From positions 1 to 37,817 of the forward strand of contig JAOTYM010000035.1 in NCBI GenBank assembly GCA_029861845.1: a stretch of 37,817 nucleotides of DNA. The letters run 5' to 3'. Source of the stretch: Gammaproteobacteria bacterium (GTDB lineage: Bacteria > Pseudomonadota > Gammaproteobacteria > Acidiferrobacterales > SPGG2). Below the pieces are notes generated by a model. It was not told where the DNA came from. It ran no database searches and worked only from the letters and a program-made list of their open reading frames with translations. The translations under genes were made by a program, and so were the position numbers. Below, one piece after another: positions 9,036-17,624 of this stretch; within the stretch, counting starts at the first letter, position 1, and the number at the start of each line of letters is the position of its first letter.

Positions 9036-9680
9036 ATGAGTAGTCAAGCCTGCCCGTTATGCCAGACCCGAGATGGGGAAGCGTATTTCGAAGATTCTCA
9101 GCGCTGCTATCTTCAGTGCCGAACTTGCAACTTGGTGTTCGTGCCGCCGATTTACTATTTATCTAGCGATGCCGAAAGGCAAAGGTATGATCTGCACCAG
9201 AATTCTTGCAGTGATCCCGAGTACCGTCGATTCCTAAGCCGCATCTTCATGCCTATGCAAGCCCGGTTGAACCCCAACAGCCGGGGGTTGGATTTTGGCT
9301 CAGGACCCGGGCCGACACTTTCCAAGATGTTCGAAGAGGTTGGGCATAGCGTGGCAATCTATGATTCTTACTACGCAAAGGATGAGTCTGTGTGGGAAAA
9401 ACGATATGACTTTATAACCGCCAGTGAAGTGGTGGAACATCTGCACCAGCCAAGAACTGAGTTTAATCGACTGTGGGCTTGCCTAAAGCCCGGCGGTATA
9501 TTGGGTGTTATGACGATGCTGGCGCCTGCACCGGAGGCGTTCGCAACATGGCACTATAAAAATGATATGACCCACGTCAGTTTCTTTTCGCGCAATACGT
9601 TTGAATGGCTTGGCCACCCGTGGGGTTCCAAACCACAATTCTTTGACAACGATGTAGTGCTATTCCAGAAAAACGCGTAG
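9036..9680 (+). CDS. Class I SAM-dependent methyltransferase with N-terminal zinc ribbon
   Basis: 214-residue protein. An N-terminal zinc-binding knuckle (CPLC ... CRTCNLVF, residues about 5-33) precedes a class I methyltransferase fold: motif I LDFGSGPGPTL for SAM binding and ITASEVVEHLHQP (motif post-II) with the acidic EVVEH typical of Methyltransf_23 proteins. An AAGAGGT ribosome site lies about ten bases before the ATG. The C-terminal half is short and ends FDNDVVLFQK. The substrate cannot be told from the sequence; family members act on small molecules, sugars or quinones. It probably shares a transcript with the dehydrogenase upstream and converges on the next gene. Confidence 0.87.
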   Translation: MSSQACPLCQTRDGEAYFEDSQRCYLQCRTCNLVFVPPIYYLSSDAERQRYDLHQNSCSDPEYRRFLSRIFMPMQARLNPNSRGLDFGSGPGPTLSKMFEEVGHSVAIYDSYYAKDESVWEKRYDFITASEVVEHLHQPRTEFNRLWACLKPGGILGVMTMLAPAPEAFATWHYKNDMTHVSFFSRNTFEWLGHPWGSKPQFFDNDVVLFQKNA

Positions 9681-9706
9681 CCAAAGATCGCCCTGAACCT
9701 GTCGAC

Positions 9707-10270
9707 TTATCCGCCCAGCATCGCTTCCTTCAATCCGCTATCGGCCGGTTTGGCGCCCAACCAGACTTTTAGCAGCGCCTTATTGAAGTCAGCCCCGGCA
9801 ATAGCGCCCTTGGCTTGCCCGTTAATGGTGACACGGGTTCCTTTGCCTGGCAGATAGTCGAACAAGATGATATCGCCCTTCTTCGAGTCGGCAAACAGCC
9901 GATTAAAATCCGCAAGCCGGTCCTGCAGTTTTTCCATCTCAGCCGCTGAACTATTACCGCTAAACCCCTCGTTCCAACCGTCGACCAATTTGTCTCGGCC
10001 AACCTTCTTATACAGAAAGTGCATCAACACGCGATTGGCGCCGGTCTGATTTAACACGGCATCCACGCTTGTAGCCTTGTTCTGAAGATAGAGGGCGCCG
10101 ACATAGACCTTGATAAACACTTTCTTGCGGATCCCGGCGCCATTGAGCACAAGCTTGGGCGTATCGGCGTTGATTTGTACACTGTCTTCAAGCTCAACCC
10201 CGGCGACCTTGGCTGCCTGCGCCGTTATTGCTATAGCAAAAAGAGCGCTACCGATTACTAGTGACCGCAT
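9707..10270 (-). CDS. Secreted chalcone isomerase-like protein
   Basis: 187-residue periplasmic protein of the bacterial chalcone isomerase-like family. It starts with a signal peptide (MRSLVIGSALFAIAITAQAA) and continues with the family stretches LNGAGIRKKVFIKVYVGALY and LFDYLPGKGTRVTINGQ, ending with the usual LLKVWLG segment. Start chosen at 10270 because an AAGGAGG ribosome site lies five to six bases ahead; a longer frame to 10315 exists but would bury the signal peptide. In bacteria these proteins are not known to isomerise chalcone; members bind fatty acids or heme, or have no known role. Single gene, convergent with the methyltransferase. Confidence 0.88.
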   Translation of the reverse strand: MRSLVIGSALFAIAITAQAAKVAGVELEDSVQINADTPKLVLNGAGIRKKVFIKVYVGALYLQNKATSVDAVLNQTGANRVLMHFLYKKVGRDKLVDGWNEGFSGNSSAAEMEKLQDRLADFNRLFADSKKGDIILFDYLPGKGTRVTINGQAKGAIAGADFNKALLKVWLGAKPADSGLKEAMLGG

Positions 10271-10354
10271 GTTTGCCTCCTTCATGGCAGTATCTACATG
10301 GATGTCGGGCCCCAAGTCTAAGCTGTAACATCGTCGTTTTACCAGGACTTTGGG

Positions 10355-11530
10355 TTACCTAATCGAAGCGATATAACGGGCGATTCGCTTGCAGGCTTCG
10401 CGCAAGCTGTCTTCTTTTAAGACTGCACTTACCCTTATTAAGCCACCACAATTTTTGCCAAAACCATTACACGGCTGCACGGAAACGCCTTCTGCATCCA
10501 ATAATCCAACCGCAAAATCCATGGCGTCTACGCCGAGCGCCCCAATATTCATCATGACAAACATGCCCCCACCCCCGCGGTGAAGCTCGGTCCCGGGTAT
10601 GGGTTTGAGTTCTTCGATCACTACGGCACGCTGCTCGGCGAGTCGTCGTGTAATCTGTTGAGTGACCTCGTGCTCGTATCGAAGCGCATGTAGCGCGGCT
10701 TCTTGGGTAAAGCCGGGTAGGCCGTAACTCATGCACATGTTTAGGCTGTAATAATGTCGTGAAATGTCTTTCGGCCCTATAGCCCAACCGACCCGCCAAC
10801 CTGTCATGCGGTGGGTTTTCGAAACACTGGATATGCTGATTACTACATTCTCAGCCCCGTCTAGCGCAAACGGCCGACACAACGCCGGGTCTTCAACAAC
10901 GTCCATGTAAACCTCATCTGACACCAACCATATATTTCGTTCTCGGCAAGCGTTTACCAAGGCCTGTAACGGTTCTCTCGTATAGATGGCCCCAGTGGGA
11001 TTATTGGGTGAATTAATCACAATAGCGCGTGTTTGAGGCGTGATCGCCGCAATTACGCGTTGTGCATCGAGTTGAAACGACTCCTCGGGAGTCAGCACTA
11101 CCGGTACGAGCGTCGCGCCGCTGGCAGTGACGGTAGCGGGATAGGTCGTGTAATAAGGTTCAATCAAAATCACCTCATCGCCCGCCTGTAACAACACTTG
11201 TGCGCTAGCGAACAGCGCATTTTGAGCCCCGGCGAATATGGTGACGCAGTCGGGATCTACATCTTTGTTACTTCGTTCAGCATGACGTTGTGCTATGGCT
11301 TGGCGTAATGCCCGATCTCCTTCGATGGCAGTATAGTGATGGCGTCCGTTTTCGATACTGCTAATCCCGGCTGCGACCACGCCAGGTGGGCTTAGCATGT
11401 CACTTTCCTGGCCAACGCTCAGGAGGAAGATCTCCTCTCCCGCATCCATGCGACGCATTGCTTCGTAATGAGTTGCCCAAGTATCCACTGATTCACCAGC
11501 AATGCGGTGGGTTAAGTCGGCATAACGCAT
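10355..11530 (-). CDS. Class I/II pyridoxal-phosphate aminotransferase
   Basis: 391-residue fold-type I aminotransferase, AspC/AlaA-like. Visible: the aromatic HHYTAIEGDRALRQA substrate-site region, SPNNPTGAIYT (PLP phosphate and ring contacts), VSDEVYMDVV, and the Schiff-base lysine in SSVSKTHRMTGWRVGW. The C-terminal half keeps GGGMFVMMN and the substrate-carboxylate arginine in GLIRVS. The ATG at 11530 begins a normal family N-terminus; a longer frame to 11632 gives a non-conserved extension. It is the last gene of the minus-strand run headed by the HlyD adaptor, 62 bases after the Nudix gene, and may be co-transcribed. Amino-acid specificity is not predictable here. Confidence 0.9.
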   Translation of the reverse strand: MRYADLTHRIAGESVDTWATHYEAMRRMDAGEEIFLLSVGQESDMLSPPGVVAAGISSIENGRHHYTAIEGDRALRQAIAQRHAERSNKDVDPDCVTIFAGAQNALFASAQVLLQAGDEVILIEPYYTTYPATVTASGATLVPVVLTPEESFQLDAQRVIAAITPQTRAIVINSPNNPTGAIYTREPLQALVNACRERNIWLVSDEVYMDVVEDPALCRPFALDGAENVVISISSVSKTHRMTGWRVGWAIGPKDISRHYYSLNMCMSYGLPGFTQEAALHALRYEHEVTQQITRRLAEQRAVVIEELKPIPGTELHRGGGGMFVMMNIGALGVDAMDFAVGLLDAEGVSVQPCNGFGKNCGGLIRVSAVLKEDSLREACKRIARYIASIR

Positions 11531-11592
11531 GTCGATGTAGTCCAATAGAGATCGTAGCCAATGGTGATACGGATCAACTCGAGTTTGACACC

Positions 11593-12021
11593 TTATTCTC
11601 GGTTCTTTCGGCTGACAAGGGTGTGCGCCCAATCGAGGATAGGTTGTACGCGTGGCGCCAGCAGCTTTCGCGCTTGTTGGTATTCTGACCAGCGAAACTC
11701 GTGGTGTTCGGGCCGACCTAGTTCCGGGCTTATCGGCAGGGTGACCGTTTGGTCCTTGCTTTCGGCGATATAGTAGCGCGCAACCTTAGCACGCCCGTAG
11801 GGCGGTGTTTCTCGATAGTCGTGACCCCAATGAAATGTGAGCGCCGTCAAAGTCGTTTCCTCTTCTATCTCACGAATGGCGCTGTCTAGCGGATCTTCCC
11901 CGGGCTCGACCAGCCCCTTGGGAAAGTCCCAATAATTGTACGCGCGCAGCAACAAGTAGCGTGGTTCGCCGACTTCTCTTCGAACAATGATAACGCCGGC
12001 CGAAAGCGTCTTTGCCTGCAT
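11593..12021 (-). CDS. Nudix hydrolase, Ap4A-hydrolase (NUDT2)-like
   Basis: 142-residue Nudix protein. The Nudix box runs from about residue 36 to 58 (GLVEPGEDPLDSAIREIEEE), with the metal-binding REIEEE intact and Thr where the consensus has Gly. The WDFPKG lead-in and small size resemble bis(5'-nucleosyl)-tetraphosphatases. An AGGAGAGGG ribosome site lies just upstream of the ATG at 12021; the longer frame upstream would overlap the permease gene and is rejected. It follows the second permease by 14 bases and is probably co-transcribed with the ABC operon, an arrangement whose meaning is unclear. The exact nucleotide substrate is inferred only from family resemblance. Confidence 0.88.
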   Translation of the reverse strand: MQAKTLSAGVIIVRREVGEPRYLLLRAYNYWDFPKGLVEPGEDPLDSAIREIEEETTLTALTFHWGHDYRETPPYGRAKVARYYIAESKDQTVTLPISPELGRPEHHEFRWSEYQQARKLLAPRVQPILDWAHTLVSRKNRE

Positions 12022-12035
12022 GCGCCCTCTCCTGC

Positions 12036-13232
12036 CTACTCCGCTCGTAGGGCTTCGACCGGATCGAGCCTTGCCGCACGACGAGCGGGAAAGACGCCGG
12101 CCGCGAGCCCGATCACGATGGCGAGACACTCGGCCAGCAGCACATAGAGCCAGGGCGTACTGACTGGCAGCGCCGGGATCAATGTTTTCAACAAGAATGC
12201 ACCGCCTACGCCCAGCATTAACCCCAACAATCCACCAATTGCTGCCAGCAGCGCAGCCTCACCGATGAATAGTCCCAGCACTTGTAAGCGGCCCGCACCA
12301 AGCGCGCGTAGCAAGCCAATCTCTGCTATGCGTTCATTCACCGCAATAATCATGATGGTCAAAATACCAACGCCGCCGACAAGTAGTGAAATGCCGCCCA
12401 ACGCACCGACGGCAAACGTCAACACGTTAAGTATAGAACCCAACACATCAAGCATTTGTGCCTGCGTGGTAATGGTAAAGTCTTCAACGCCGTGTCGTGC
12501 CATTAGTGTGCGACGTATGCCGGCAATAATCTTGTCCACCGGTGCTTGCGCCGTATAGAGCAAGTCGATTTCCATTAAGCTGTCGCGATTGAACATTTCC
12601 AGTGCCTTAGCGGCGGGAACGTAAACGGCATCATCGATATCTATCCCCAACACGTTGCCCTTGGGTTCCATGACGCCAATTACACGGTAACGATCACCAC
12701 CGACGCGCAAGCGCTGTCCAAGCGGATTGGTAGAACCAAACAGTTCACGTTTAAGTTTGGCGCCTAGCACCGCGAATGCACGGGCGGCCCGTGGGTCATC
12801 GTCGGGTAGAAATCGTCCCGCCGAAACCTTGAAATTATAGGTCGAAGGAAAATCAGCACCGACACCGGTTACGAAGGTGCGTCGGCGCTTGTTCTTGACC
12901 TCGGCCTCAGCGTTTCCCTGTACGATCGGTACAGTTGTCAGTACATGCGTCACGCGTTGCAAAGCTTGTGCATCTTCGATTGTCAGCGGCCGAATCGTTT
13001 TTAGCAGCCCAGGAACACCGTGGGTGAGGGTGCGACCGGGTGTAACGATAATCAAATTGGTGCCGAACTGCGTGAATTCAGACAACACATAGCGGTGAAT
13101 GCCTTCACCGATCGATGTCAGTAAAACGACCGCAGCAATCCCAACTGCAATACCGAGGGTTGTCAACGCCGAGCGTAGTCGGTGGGCGAATATGGCACCG
13201 GTGGCGAGACGCGTGAAATCGAGAAAGGTCAT
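12036..13232 (-). CDS. MacB/FtsX-type ABC transporter permease (second of two)
   Basis: 398-residue membrane protein with the four-helix FtsX/MacB layout: one N-terminal helix (ALTTLGIAVGIAAVVLLTS), a large periplasmic MacB-PCD domain (about residues 45-260), and three C-terminal helices carrying the conserved NERIAEIGLLRALGAG coupling loop and the terminal PARRAARLDPVEALR. It begins one base after the stop of the first permease. The two permeases are similar in layout and motifs and probably pair as a heterodimer with the ATPase at 14436-15122. Such MacB-like pumps move periplasmic substrates with an adaptor protein, here the HlyD-family product of the operon. Confidence 0.93.
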   Translation of the reverse strand: MTFLDFTRLATGAIFAHRLRSALTTLGIAVGIAAVVLLTSIGEGIHRYVLSEFTQFGTNLIIVTPGRTLTHGVPGLLKTIRPLTIEDAQALQRVTHVLTTVPIVQGNAEAEVKNKRRRTFVTGVGADFPSTYNFKVSAGRFLPDDDPRAARAFAVLGAKLKRELFGSTNPLGQRLRVGGDRYRVIGVMEPKGNVLGIDIDDAVYVPAAKALEMFNRDSLMEIDLLYTAQAPVDKIIAGIRRTLMARHGVEDFTITTQAQMLDVLGSILNVLTFAVGALGGISLLVGGVGILTIMIIAVNERIAEIGLLRALGAGRLQVLGLFIGEAALLAAIGGLLGLMLGVGGAFLLKTLIPALPVSTPWLYVLLAECLAIVIGLAAGVFPARRAARLDPVEALRAE

Positions 13233-13233
13233 G

Positions 13234-14439
13234 CTATCTCCGTGACAACGCTTGCACCGGATCGAGGCGCGCTGCCCGTCTTGCCGGCAGCATGCTAAAT
13301 AACAGTCCAGTTCCCAACGCCACTGCCAGCGCCGCCACTATCGCCCACCACGGGGTGCTTACCGACAGCGCGGGATACAATCGCCCAACGATCCAGCCTC
13401 CTATCTTGCCGATCACAAGTCCCAGCACGGCGCCGATTAGGGAAAGGGCGCCGGCCTCGGTAACAAAGAGCACGAGTATTCGTCGCCCGGATGCGCCCAG
13501 GGCCTTTAACAGACCAATTTCTGAGGTACGTTGGGAAACCGCGACCAACATGACATTCATAATTAAGATGCCGGCCACTGCTAGGCTGATGGCGGCGATC
13601 CCTGCTACCGTGAGCGTGAGTGCGCGCAAAACGTTGTCGAAGGTCGACAGCACGGCATCTTGCGTAATCACGGTGATGTCGTCTTCACCATCGTGGCGTG
13701 AGCGCACAATGTCAACAATGTCCTTTTGCGCGCGTGGGATCGCTTCGCGTGTACGCGCCTCCACCAGAATGCGGAATAGAGAGGCTGTATCGAACAACGC
13801 CAATGCCGAAGCCACCGGTACCACTACGATTTCCTCAACATCGATACCGATGGTTCGCCCCTCCGATGCGAGCACACCGATGACGCGAAAACGGCGGTCA
13901 CCTAACCGCACCCACTGACCCAGTGCCTTGTCGCCACCAAAAAGCTCCTGGCGAATCTTGGCGCCGAGTACACACACCGGCGATGCCCGTCGGGGATCGG
14001 CTTCTGGCAAAAACCGGCCCTGCCCCATAGTCAGGTGACGCACGTCCAGAAACTCACGGGTCGAACCGATGATGATGGACTCGCGATCTCGGCGACGGTA
14101 GGAGACCCTTGCGCTACCCACCGTGATAGGGGCGATGCGGCGAACGGCGCGACTGCGATTAAGGGCGACGGCGTCGTCGATGGTCAAGTCGCGCGGGGTT
14201 TCGCCAAGCAAAAGCGGTGGACCACCGGTGGTCTCTGAGCGCCCCGGTAACACGATAAGTAAATGCGTACCCAGCGACGCAAATTCGGCCACCACGAATC
14301 GGCGTGCACCTTCGCCGAGTGACGTCAGAACGACCACCGCCGCCACACCGATGGCCATTGCTAATAGCATGAGCCCCGTACGTAACGCATAGCCGCGCAA
14401 CGACTTTAACGCGAACCCCAATATGTCGATGGTGCTCAT
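13234..14439 (-). CDS. MacB/FtsX-type ABC transporter permease (first of two)
   Basis: 401 residues with the same four-helix layout as its downstream neighbour: N-terminal helix LMLLAMAIGVAAVVVLTSL, a periplasmic domain of about 220 residues, three C-terminal helices, the SQRTSEIGLLKALGASG coupling loop and the terminal PARRAARLDPVQALS. Its ATG overlaps the stop of the ATPase gene (ATGA, bases 14436-14439), so translation is coupled. Most family operons have one MacB permease, often fused to the ATPase; here the ATPase is separate and two distinct permeases follow, which suggests an asymmetric transporter. Confidence 0.93.
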   Translation of the reverse strand: MSTIDILGFALKSLRGYALRTGLMLLAMAIGVAAVVVLTSLGEGARRFVVAEFASLGTHLLIVLPGRSETTGGPPLLLGETPRDLTIDDAVALNRSRAVRRIAPITVGSARVSYRRRDRESIIIGSTREFLDVRHLTMGQGRFLPEADPRRASPVCVLGAKIRQELFGGDKALGQWVRLGDRRFRVIGVLASEGRTIGIDVEEIVVVPVASALALFDTASLFRILVEARTREAIPRAQKDIVDIVRSRHDGEDDITVITQDAVLSTFDNVLRALTLTVAGIAAISLAVAGILIMNVMLVAVSQRTSEIGLLKALGASGRRILVLFVTEAGALSLIGAVLGLVIGKIGGWIVGRLYPALSVSTPWWAIVAALAVALGTGLLFSMLPARRAARLDPVQALSRR

Positions 14440-15122
14440 TTGCGTTCACCGGTGGTGGTATCGCTATCGATGCATCCGTCTACCATGTGTAGGCGGCGCC
14501 TGGCTCGTTTGGCGATGTCGAGGTCGTGGGTGACAACAATAAGCGTAATGTTGTTGTCGTTGAGTGCCTCGAGGATATCGAGGACATCCTTGCCGGAGGC
14601 ACTATCGAGATTACCAGTTGGCTCATCGGCCAGAATCGCCGCCGGTTCCATCACCGTGGCGCGCGCGATAGCCACCCGTTGGCGTTGGCCACCGGATAAC
14701 TGATCGGGTCTATGATGCGCCCGGTCGGTGAGGCCGACGGCATCGAGGATTCGGCTTACGCGTGCTTTTCTCTCTGCGACCGGGACCCCCGCCAATACCA
14801 TTGGTAACGCGATGTTTTCGCTCGCGTTTAGGCGTGGGACTAGATGAAAGAACTGGAACACAAAACCGATTTTGTCGCGCCGCATTTCAGCTTGCGATTG
14901 ATCAGACAGCGCCGTGACATTTTGACCGTCGAGTACGTATTTACCTGACGTAGGTCGGTCAAGCAGACCAACGATATTAAGCAATGTGGATTTGCCGGAA
15001 CCCGAAGGTCCCATCAAGGCGATGTACTCGCCACGTTTTATATCCAGGCTCACATCATCCAGGGCATGGACCTTTTGGTCACCGACCTCGAAGATACGAT
15101 GAACCTGCTGTAACTGAATCAC
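14436..15122 (-). CDS. ABC transporter ATPase, MacB/LolD-type
   Basis: 228-residue stand-alone ATPase for the two permeases that follow. Walker [17 protein letters not shown]-loop [10 protein letters not shown], signature [14 protein letters not shown], Walker [12 protein letters not shown] and the H-loop IVVTHD are all intact. The motifs and size are those of the LolD/MacB/YknY group, which powers lipoprotein or macrolide-type transport through FtsX-like permeases. Its start overlaps the adaptor stop by four bases and its stop overlaps the first permease start by four bases, so the three are translationally coupled. Confidence 0.94.
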   Translation of the reverse strand: MIQLQQVHRIFEVGDQKVHALDDVSLDIKRGEYIALMGPSGSGKSTLLNIVGLLDRPTSGKYVLDGQNVTALSDQSQAEMRRDKIGFVFQFFHLVPRLNASENIALPMVLAGVPVAERKARVSRILDAVGLTDRAHHRPDQLSGGQRQRVAIARATVMEPAAILADEPTGNLDSASGKDVLDILEALNDNNITLIVVTHDLDIAKRARRRLHMVDGCIDSDTTTGERK

Positions 15123-16312
15123 TGGTTACGCGTGTTATCTTCGGTCGAAACTTCTGGTACTACGTGTGCCCCTGCTTCCACACCCTCGCGCTCAACAGAA
15201 ACAATAATCATTTCTCCGCTCTCAAGGCCGGAGGCTACTTGCGTATATTTCCAGTTGGCGAGCCCCGGTTTGAATTGGCGATCATCGAGTGTTCCACTAT
15301 CGGGATCGTAAACGAGCACACGATATCCTTCGAGTACCGCTTCGGTCGGAACCCGCAGAATCCCTTCGCGGGTGTCGAGTATGATCTCAATATCGGCGCT
15401 ATACCCGGGCAAAAGATTCTCCATCTGATTTGGATCGGAGAACGTTGCCTCGACCTCCACCGTTCGTGCTTGCTTTTCGAGATCGAGTACGTAGGGTGCG
15501 ACCCGTCGTACCCTACCTTCGAAATGTTTTCCTGAGAACGCGTCCAGGGTGATTCGTACCGATTGTCCGGGGCGCACTGCCGGGGCATCGACTTCGTCTA
15601 TCGGCGCTGTGACATATAAACACTGTCGCCCTATCAGGTCGATAGCCGGCAGTGTTGCGATTCCTGGTGGTGAGGGCGTAACGAACTCGCCGACCTTGGC
15701 GTTGATCTCTGCCACAATGCCGTCGAATGGTGCCCGCAGTATGGTGCGTTCAAGCGCCGCGCGAGTAAAACTAATGCGCTCAATAGTGACCTGCGTAGCG
15801 GCACCGGCCGCGCGACATGCGGCGGCGCGTGCGGTCGCATCGGTGACGGCGCGATCAACGCGATCTTCGGATACGAGGGCTGACCTTTTGAGCTTGAGCA
15901 GTCGTTTAGCCTCGCGATCAGCGACATCCGCCAGTACACACGCTTCCTCTTCACGTGCCTTCGCAGCACCGGCCTCACTTTTGGCCAGGTTGACCTCTGC
16001 CTTTAGATCGTCATTCCATAGACTTAAAAGCACTTCGCCCTTCTTGACGTGTTGGCCCTTACTCACTGGAAGCAATGCCACTTGACCACCTGTCGGCGGT
16101 GCCATCTGCGCCCGTTCGCAGGCCTCCACCGTACCAGCACGTGTATTTGCTACGCTCGCCTCAACGCGGCCGGTGTCGACTTGTTGCAACACGACTGGGA
16201 TCGGTTTCGGTCGTGACCAATACCACACTGCGATGAAGACGAGCACTGCCAACGCAATGACCGCCAGTACGCCCCAGTACTTGCGACGGGGTGGGTTTGT
16301 ATTCACATTCAT
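15119..16312 (-). CDS. HlyD/MacA-family periplasmic adaptor subunit
   Basis: 397-residue membrane-fusion protein heading the efflux operon. One N-terminal membrane anchor (YWGVLAVIALAVLVFIAVWYW), then a lipoyl/biotinyl-like half-motif (GGQVALLPVSKGQHVKKGEVLL), a helical hairpin rich in Ala, Glu and Arg (about residues 110-190) and the second lipoyl half (LRAPFDGIVAEINAKVGEF), followed by beta-barrel and membrane-proximal domains. It should link the inner-membrane permeases to an outer-membrane factor, which is not encoded here. A short inverted repeat ATCAC/GTGAT (16353-16371) lies in the 68-base gap upstream and might be an operator. Confidence 0.93.
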   Translation of the reverse strand: MNVNTNPPRRKYWGVLAVIALAVLVFIAVWYWSRPKPIPVVLQQVDTGRVEASVANTRAGTVEACERAQMAPPTGGQVALLPVSKGQHVKKGEVLLSLWNDDLKAEVNLAKSEAGAAKAREEEACVLADVADREAKRLLKLKRSALVSEDRVDRAVTDATARAAACRAAGAATQVTIERISFTRAALERTILRAPFDGIVAEINAKVGEFVTPSPPGIATLPAIDLIGRQCLYVTAPIDEVDAPAVRPGQSVRITLDAFSGKHFEGRVRRVAPYVLDLEKQARTVEVEATFSDPNQMENLLPGYSADIEIILDTREGILRVPTEAVLEGYRVLVYDPDSGTLDDRQFKPGLANWKYTQVASGLESGEMIIVSVEREGVEAGAHVVPEVSTEDNTRNQ

Positions 16313-16380
16313 GTTCTAGGTAACGACTTCCTAAGAACTGGTAAGTCTATTATCACATTAAACTGGTGATCGCGTTTATG

Positions 16381-16965
16381 TCACTCGTCGATGTGGACAC
16401 CATATTGACTATGGTCTTGCCAAAGCCGGTGGGAGAAAACACGCTCGACAAAGTCTGCGCAAGCTTCAGGTTGGGCTAAACAACATTCATCTATTACCGG
16501 CAACAATGGCCAGGAGGACGTTAACACCTGTGCGAAGATACCAACGCCAAGGTAACTCGGCTCGCCGCTATTGTCATAGACTTGCACGTCGCCAATGCCG
16601 CAGCTGGGCGATCGACTCTTGAAGATATAACCGCTGATATGTTGGAGTTCAGGTGCAATTTCTCTGCCGTAGTCACGAAGCGCCATGGCCACGTCTAACT
16701 CCAGATTGTCTACACCTACCGTTCGCAGCTGGGTTGGTTCACCCTGTAGCCTTATGGGTGGACGGGGTATCCCCATTCCGATTGCCGCCTCTGGGCAAAT
16801 CGGGACAAAGTCGAATAATTGGCCAAGCGTTTCGACTATGAGCGGATCGCGTCTGTGGCTACCGTCATAACGCACCCGATTACCAAGCAGACAACTACTT
16901 ACCCCAAGACGAATTCGCTGCGTTGGGCTAGAACTGGATCGGCATGTCGCTTCGTTATTGGACAT
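16381..16965 (-). CDS. DUF523-family protein
   Basis: 194-residue protein of the DUF523 family (YbbK type). It shows the family marks: an N-terminal GVSSCLLGNRVRYDGSH with a conserved Cys, VPICPEAAIGMGIPRPPIRL, and FKSRSPSCGIGDV with another conserved Cys; these cysteines suggest metal or Fe-S binding. The function of the family is not established, though fusions to DUF1722 are common. The first 16 residues before the conserved part are polar and variable, so a slightly later start is possible. It is read towards the HlyD gene with a 68-base gap. Confidence 0.87.
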   Translation of the reverse strand: MSNNEATCRSSSSPTQRIRLGVSSCLLGNRVRYDGSHRRDPLIVETLGQLFDFVPICPEAAIGMGIPRPPIRLQGEPTQLRTVGVDNLELDVAMALRDYGREIAPELQHISGYIFKSRSPSCGIGDVQVYDNSGEPSYLGVGIFAQVLTSSWPLLPVIDECCLAQPEACADFVERVFSHRLWQDHSQYGVHIDE

Positions 16966-17624
16966 TGACCTGCGCGCGTCGCTAATTGATTAAACATTAT
17001 GCAAAAGATGCGGTTCGCTAGATAGGGCGGGCGAGGCAAGTACACATAGAGCCATCGTTTTGCTCGTTTTTTTTGCAGTTCACAATAATGGCCGTAAACG
17101 ACGATTAATTCTTGGGTACGCAGACGACTGTTTTATTTGAAACTTTCAACGACAAATAAACAACGTGTGCTATCCCTTGTTCATTGTAATGTGCAGACGC
17201 CTGTTTTCTTTGGAACTTTTAACAGACCATTGACAGTGGGTACGTGCTCATTAATCTATGCAGCGTTCTGCCATGAGTTGACTGCGGGAGCTCGGGCCGA
17301 CGGAAAGAAATGTACCCCGCCGCAATTGTTGCGGACCAAGAACAGTCGGTCACTGGCAGTAACACCTCGTGAAGTTCTCGATGGGATAGGTCGGGCGGTT
17401 TTCCCACGAATTGCCCGGGGGAGTGATGTGCGCGAATTCTTGCTTGTAGCCGCATGCTGCGGCAATTAGCTCGGGGTTGCTTGGCTCAGTCGGGAGCGTC
17501 GACCAAATGAGGACAGGGAGGATGGGGGACCGTTATGCGGGTGCGACAAACAGCGTGGTTTTCCACCGTATGGGCGAGGCACGACGTAGGCCACGTGCTA
17601 ACATTCGGAGCGGCGTAAGCCTAA
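16966..17624. other. 659-base region without a convincing gene
   Basis: Separates the divergent DUF523 and GGDEF-EAL genes. It holds an imperfect direct repeat (17120-17152 and 17193-17225, listed separately) and a T8 run at 17067-17074. An open frame of 110 codons (17137-17469, plus) shows no motif or family resemblance and has overlapping open frames on the other strand, so it is not called. No clear ribosome site precedes the ATG at 17625. Confidence 0.6.
17120..17225. repeat. Imperfect 33-base direct repeat, two copies
   Basis: Copies at 17120-17152 and 17193-17225 both start GCAGACG and share CTGTTTT, TTTG, AACTTT and AAC in order; by eye 28 of 33 positions agree and the period is 73 bases. 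No gene crosses it convincingly. It could be a tandem duplication or a pair of binding sites upstream of the GGDEF-EAL gene. Confidence 0.7.

Noticed and set aside
17031..17074. Stem-loop followed by T8 that could end a small RNA starting near 16990
   Set aside because: The stem is imperfect with a loop of about 18 bases, and no good promoter was found; too weak to call an RNA gene.
17137..17469. 110-codon open frame in the DUF523/GGDEF-EAL intergenic region
   Set aside because: No motif, no clear ribosome site, overlapping open frames on the opposite strand, and it crosses one copy of the direct repeat.
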